Origin: Desulfobulbaceae bacterium
GTDB lineage: Bacteria; Desulfobacterota; Desulfobulbia; Desulfobulbales; Desulfocapsaceae
Length of the DNA: 7,227 bases
Reading direction: 5' to 3'
Assembly (NCBI GenBank): GCA_030599175.1
Contig: JAUVON010000135.1
Location: 1 to 7,227, forward strand
Part shown: positions 7,039 to 7,227 of the stretch, in pieces
Layout of the letters: every line of letters starts with the position of its first letter
Position numbering within the stretch: the stretch's first letter is position 1
Position numbers and translations under genes: made by a program
The notes under the pieces: model-generated
Databases searched by the model: none
Seen by the model: only the letters and a program-made list of their open reading frames with translations
What the model was told of the DNA's origin: nothing

Positions 7039-7045
7039 AAAGGGG
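7039..7045 (+). promoter_or_regulatory. Ribosome binding site of the phosphodiesterase gene
   Basis: AAAGGGG ends 9 nt before GTG 7055, the earliest usable start in the phosphodiesterase frame (an in-frame TAA lies at 7025-7027). The alternative ATG at 7097 has no comparable site just upstream. It abuts the palindrome at 7024-7038. Confidence 0.45.
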
Positions 7046-7054
7046 CCGGACACT

Positions 7055-7227
7055 GTGTTTATTATCCTTTGCAATAACGTATGGTTCAGTCTTCTCATGA
7101 TCAATAATGTATACAGTTTTGACTCTCAAGGTCATCGTGGGGCACGTGGCTTGTTGCCTGAAAACAGTCTCGCCTCCTTCGCCAGGGCTATGTCGATCGG
7201 CGTCACTACCCTTGAACTTGATGTCAA
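7055..7227 (+). CDS. Glycerophosphodiester phosphodiesterase (5' end only)
   Basis: Enzyme family (GDPD, GlpQ/UgpQ) that hydrolyses glycerophosphodiesters such as glycerophosphocholine or glycerophosphoethanolamine to glycerol 3-phosphate and an alcohol. The 57 visible residues contain the diagnostic start of the TIM-barrel: [18 protein letters not shown], with the catalytic His27 and metal-binding Glu36, then [15 protein letters not shown] with Glu54 and Asp56 of the ExD metal motif. The window ends there, so the second catalytic His and the rest are missing. The start is uncertain: GTG 7055 has a ribosome binding site, whereas ATG 7097 sits 24 nt before the core and overlaps the stop of another reading frame. 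From GTG, residues 2-21 are moderately hydrophobic and end in VYS before FDSQ, which could be a poor signal peptide but lacks basic residues. Periplasmic versus cytoplasmic location is therefore open. It follows the AsmA-family gene by 174 nt and has its own candidate promoter. Confidence 0.88.
   Translation, partial: MFIILCNNVWFSLLMINNVYSFDSQGHRGARGLLPENSLASFARAMSIGVTTLELDV

Noticed and set aside
1..7227. CRISPR array, mobile element ends, tRNA or rRNA genes, defence-type genes
   Set aside because: No regularly spaced nucleotide repeats, transposase, integrase, tRNA cloverleaf or rRNA-like sequence was seen; all large open frames are explained by five known families.

Overview
All five genes in this window read left to right on the + strand. 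It looks like ordinary chromosome of a Gram-negative bacterium. The large AsmA-family protein implies an outer membrane, and the glucokinase (proteobacterial Glk type), dihydrolipoyl dehydrogenase (very close to the E. coli Lpd type) and ChaA-like exchanger all have proteobacterial-style sequences. Moderate G+C together with a branched-chain amino acid (Liv) ABC transporter would fit Desulfobacterota/former Deltaproteobacteria, but that placement is inference. I see no rRNA, tRNA, CRISPR array, insertion sequence or phage gene.

Layout. 1-252: 3' end of a LivF-type ABC transporter ATPase. 302-1294: glucokinase, best started at an internal ATG with a ribosome binding site. 1368-2453: Ca2+/H+ antiporter of the ChaA/CAX family, 11 probable membrane segments, followed by a weak candidate terminator near 2489-2510. 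2603-4024: complete dihydrolipoyl dehydrogenase with all catalytic residues. 4073-6880: AsmA-family envelope protein of about 935 residues, probably starting at TTG, with three tandem units of about 67-68 residues inside it. 6881-7054: non-coding gap with the best promoter in the window (TATAAT at 7007-7012), two short palindromes, and a ribosome binding site. 7055-7227: 5' end of a glycerophosphodiester phosphodiesterase cut off by the window edge.

How they fit together. The genes do not form one obvious pathway. Glucokinase feeds glucose into glycolysis, and Lpd is the shared E3 subunit of 2-oxoacid dehydrogenases and the glycine cleavage system, but no E1/E2 or gcv partner is adjacent. lpd and the AsmA gene are 36 nt apart with no visible terminator and may be co-transcribed. 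The AsmA protein (envelope lipid transport or homeostasis) and the phosphodiesterase (breakdown of deacylated phospholipid headgroups) could both touch membrane lipid metabolism, though the phosphodiesterase seems to have its own promoter. I found no convincing new biological system. The most useful leads are the AsmA internal repeat, the palindrome just downstream of the phosphodiesterase promoter, and the unusual N-terminus/leader of that gene.
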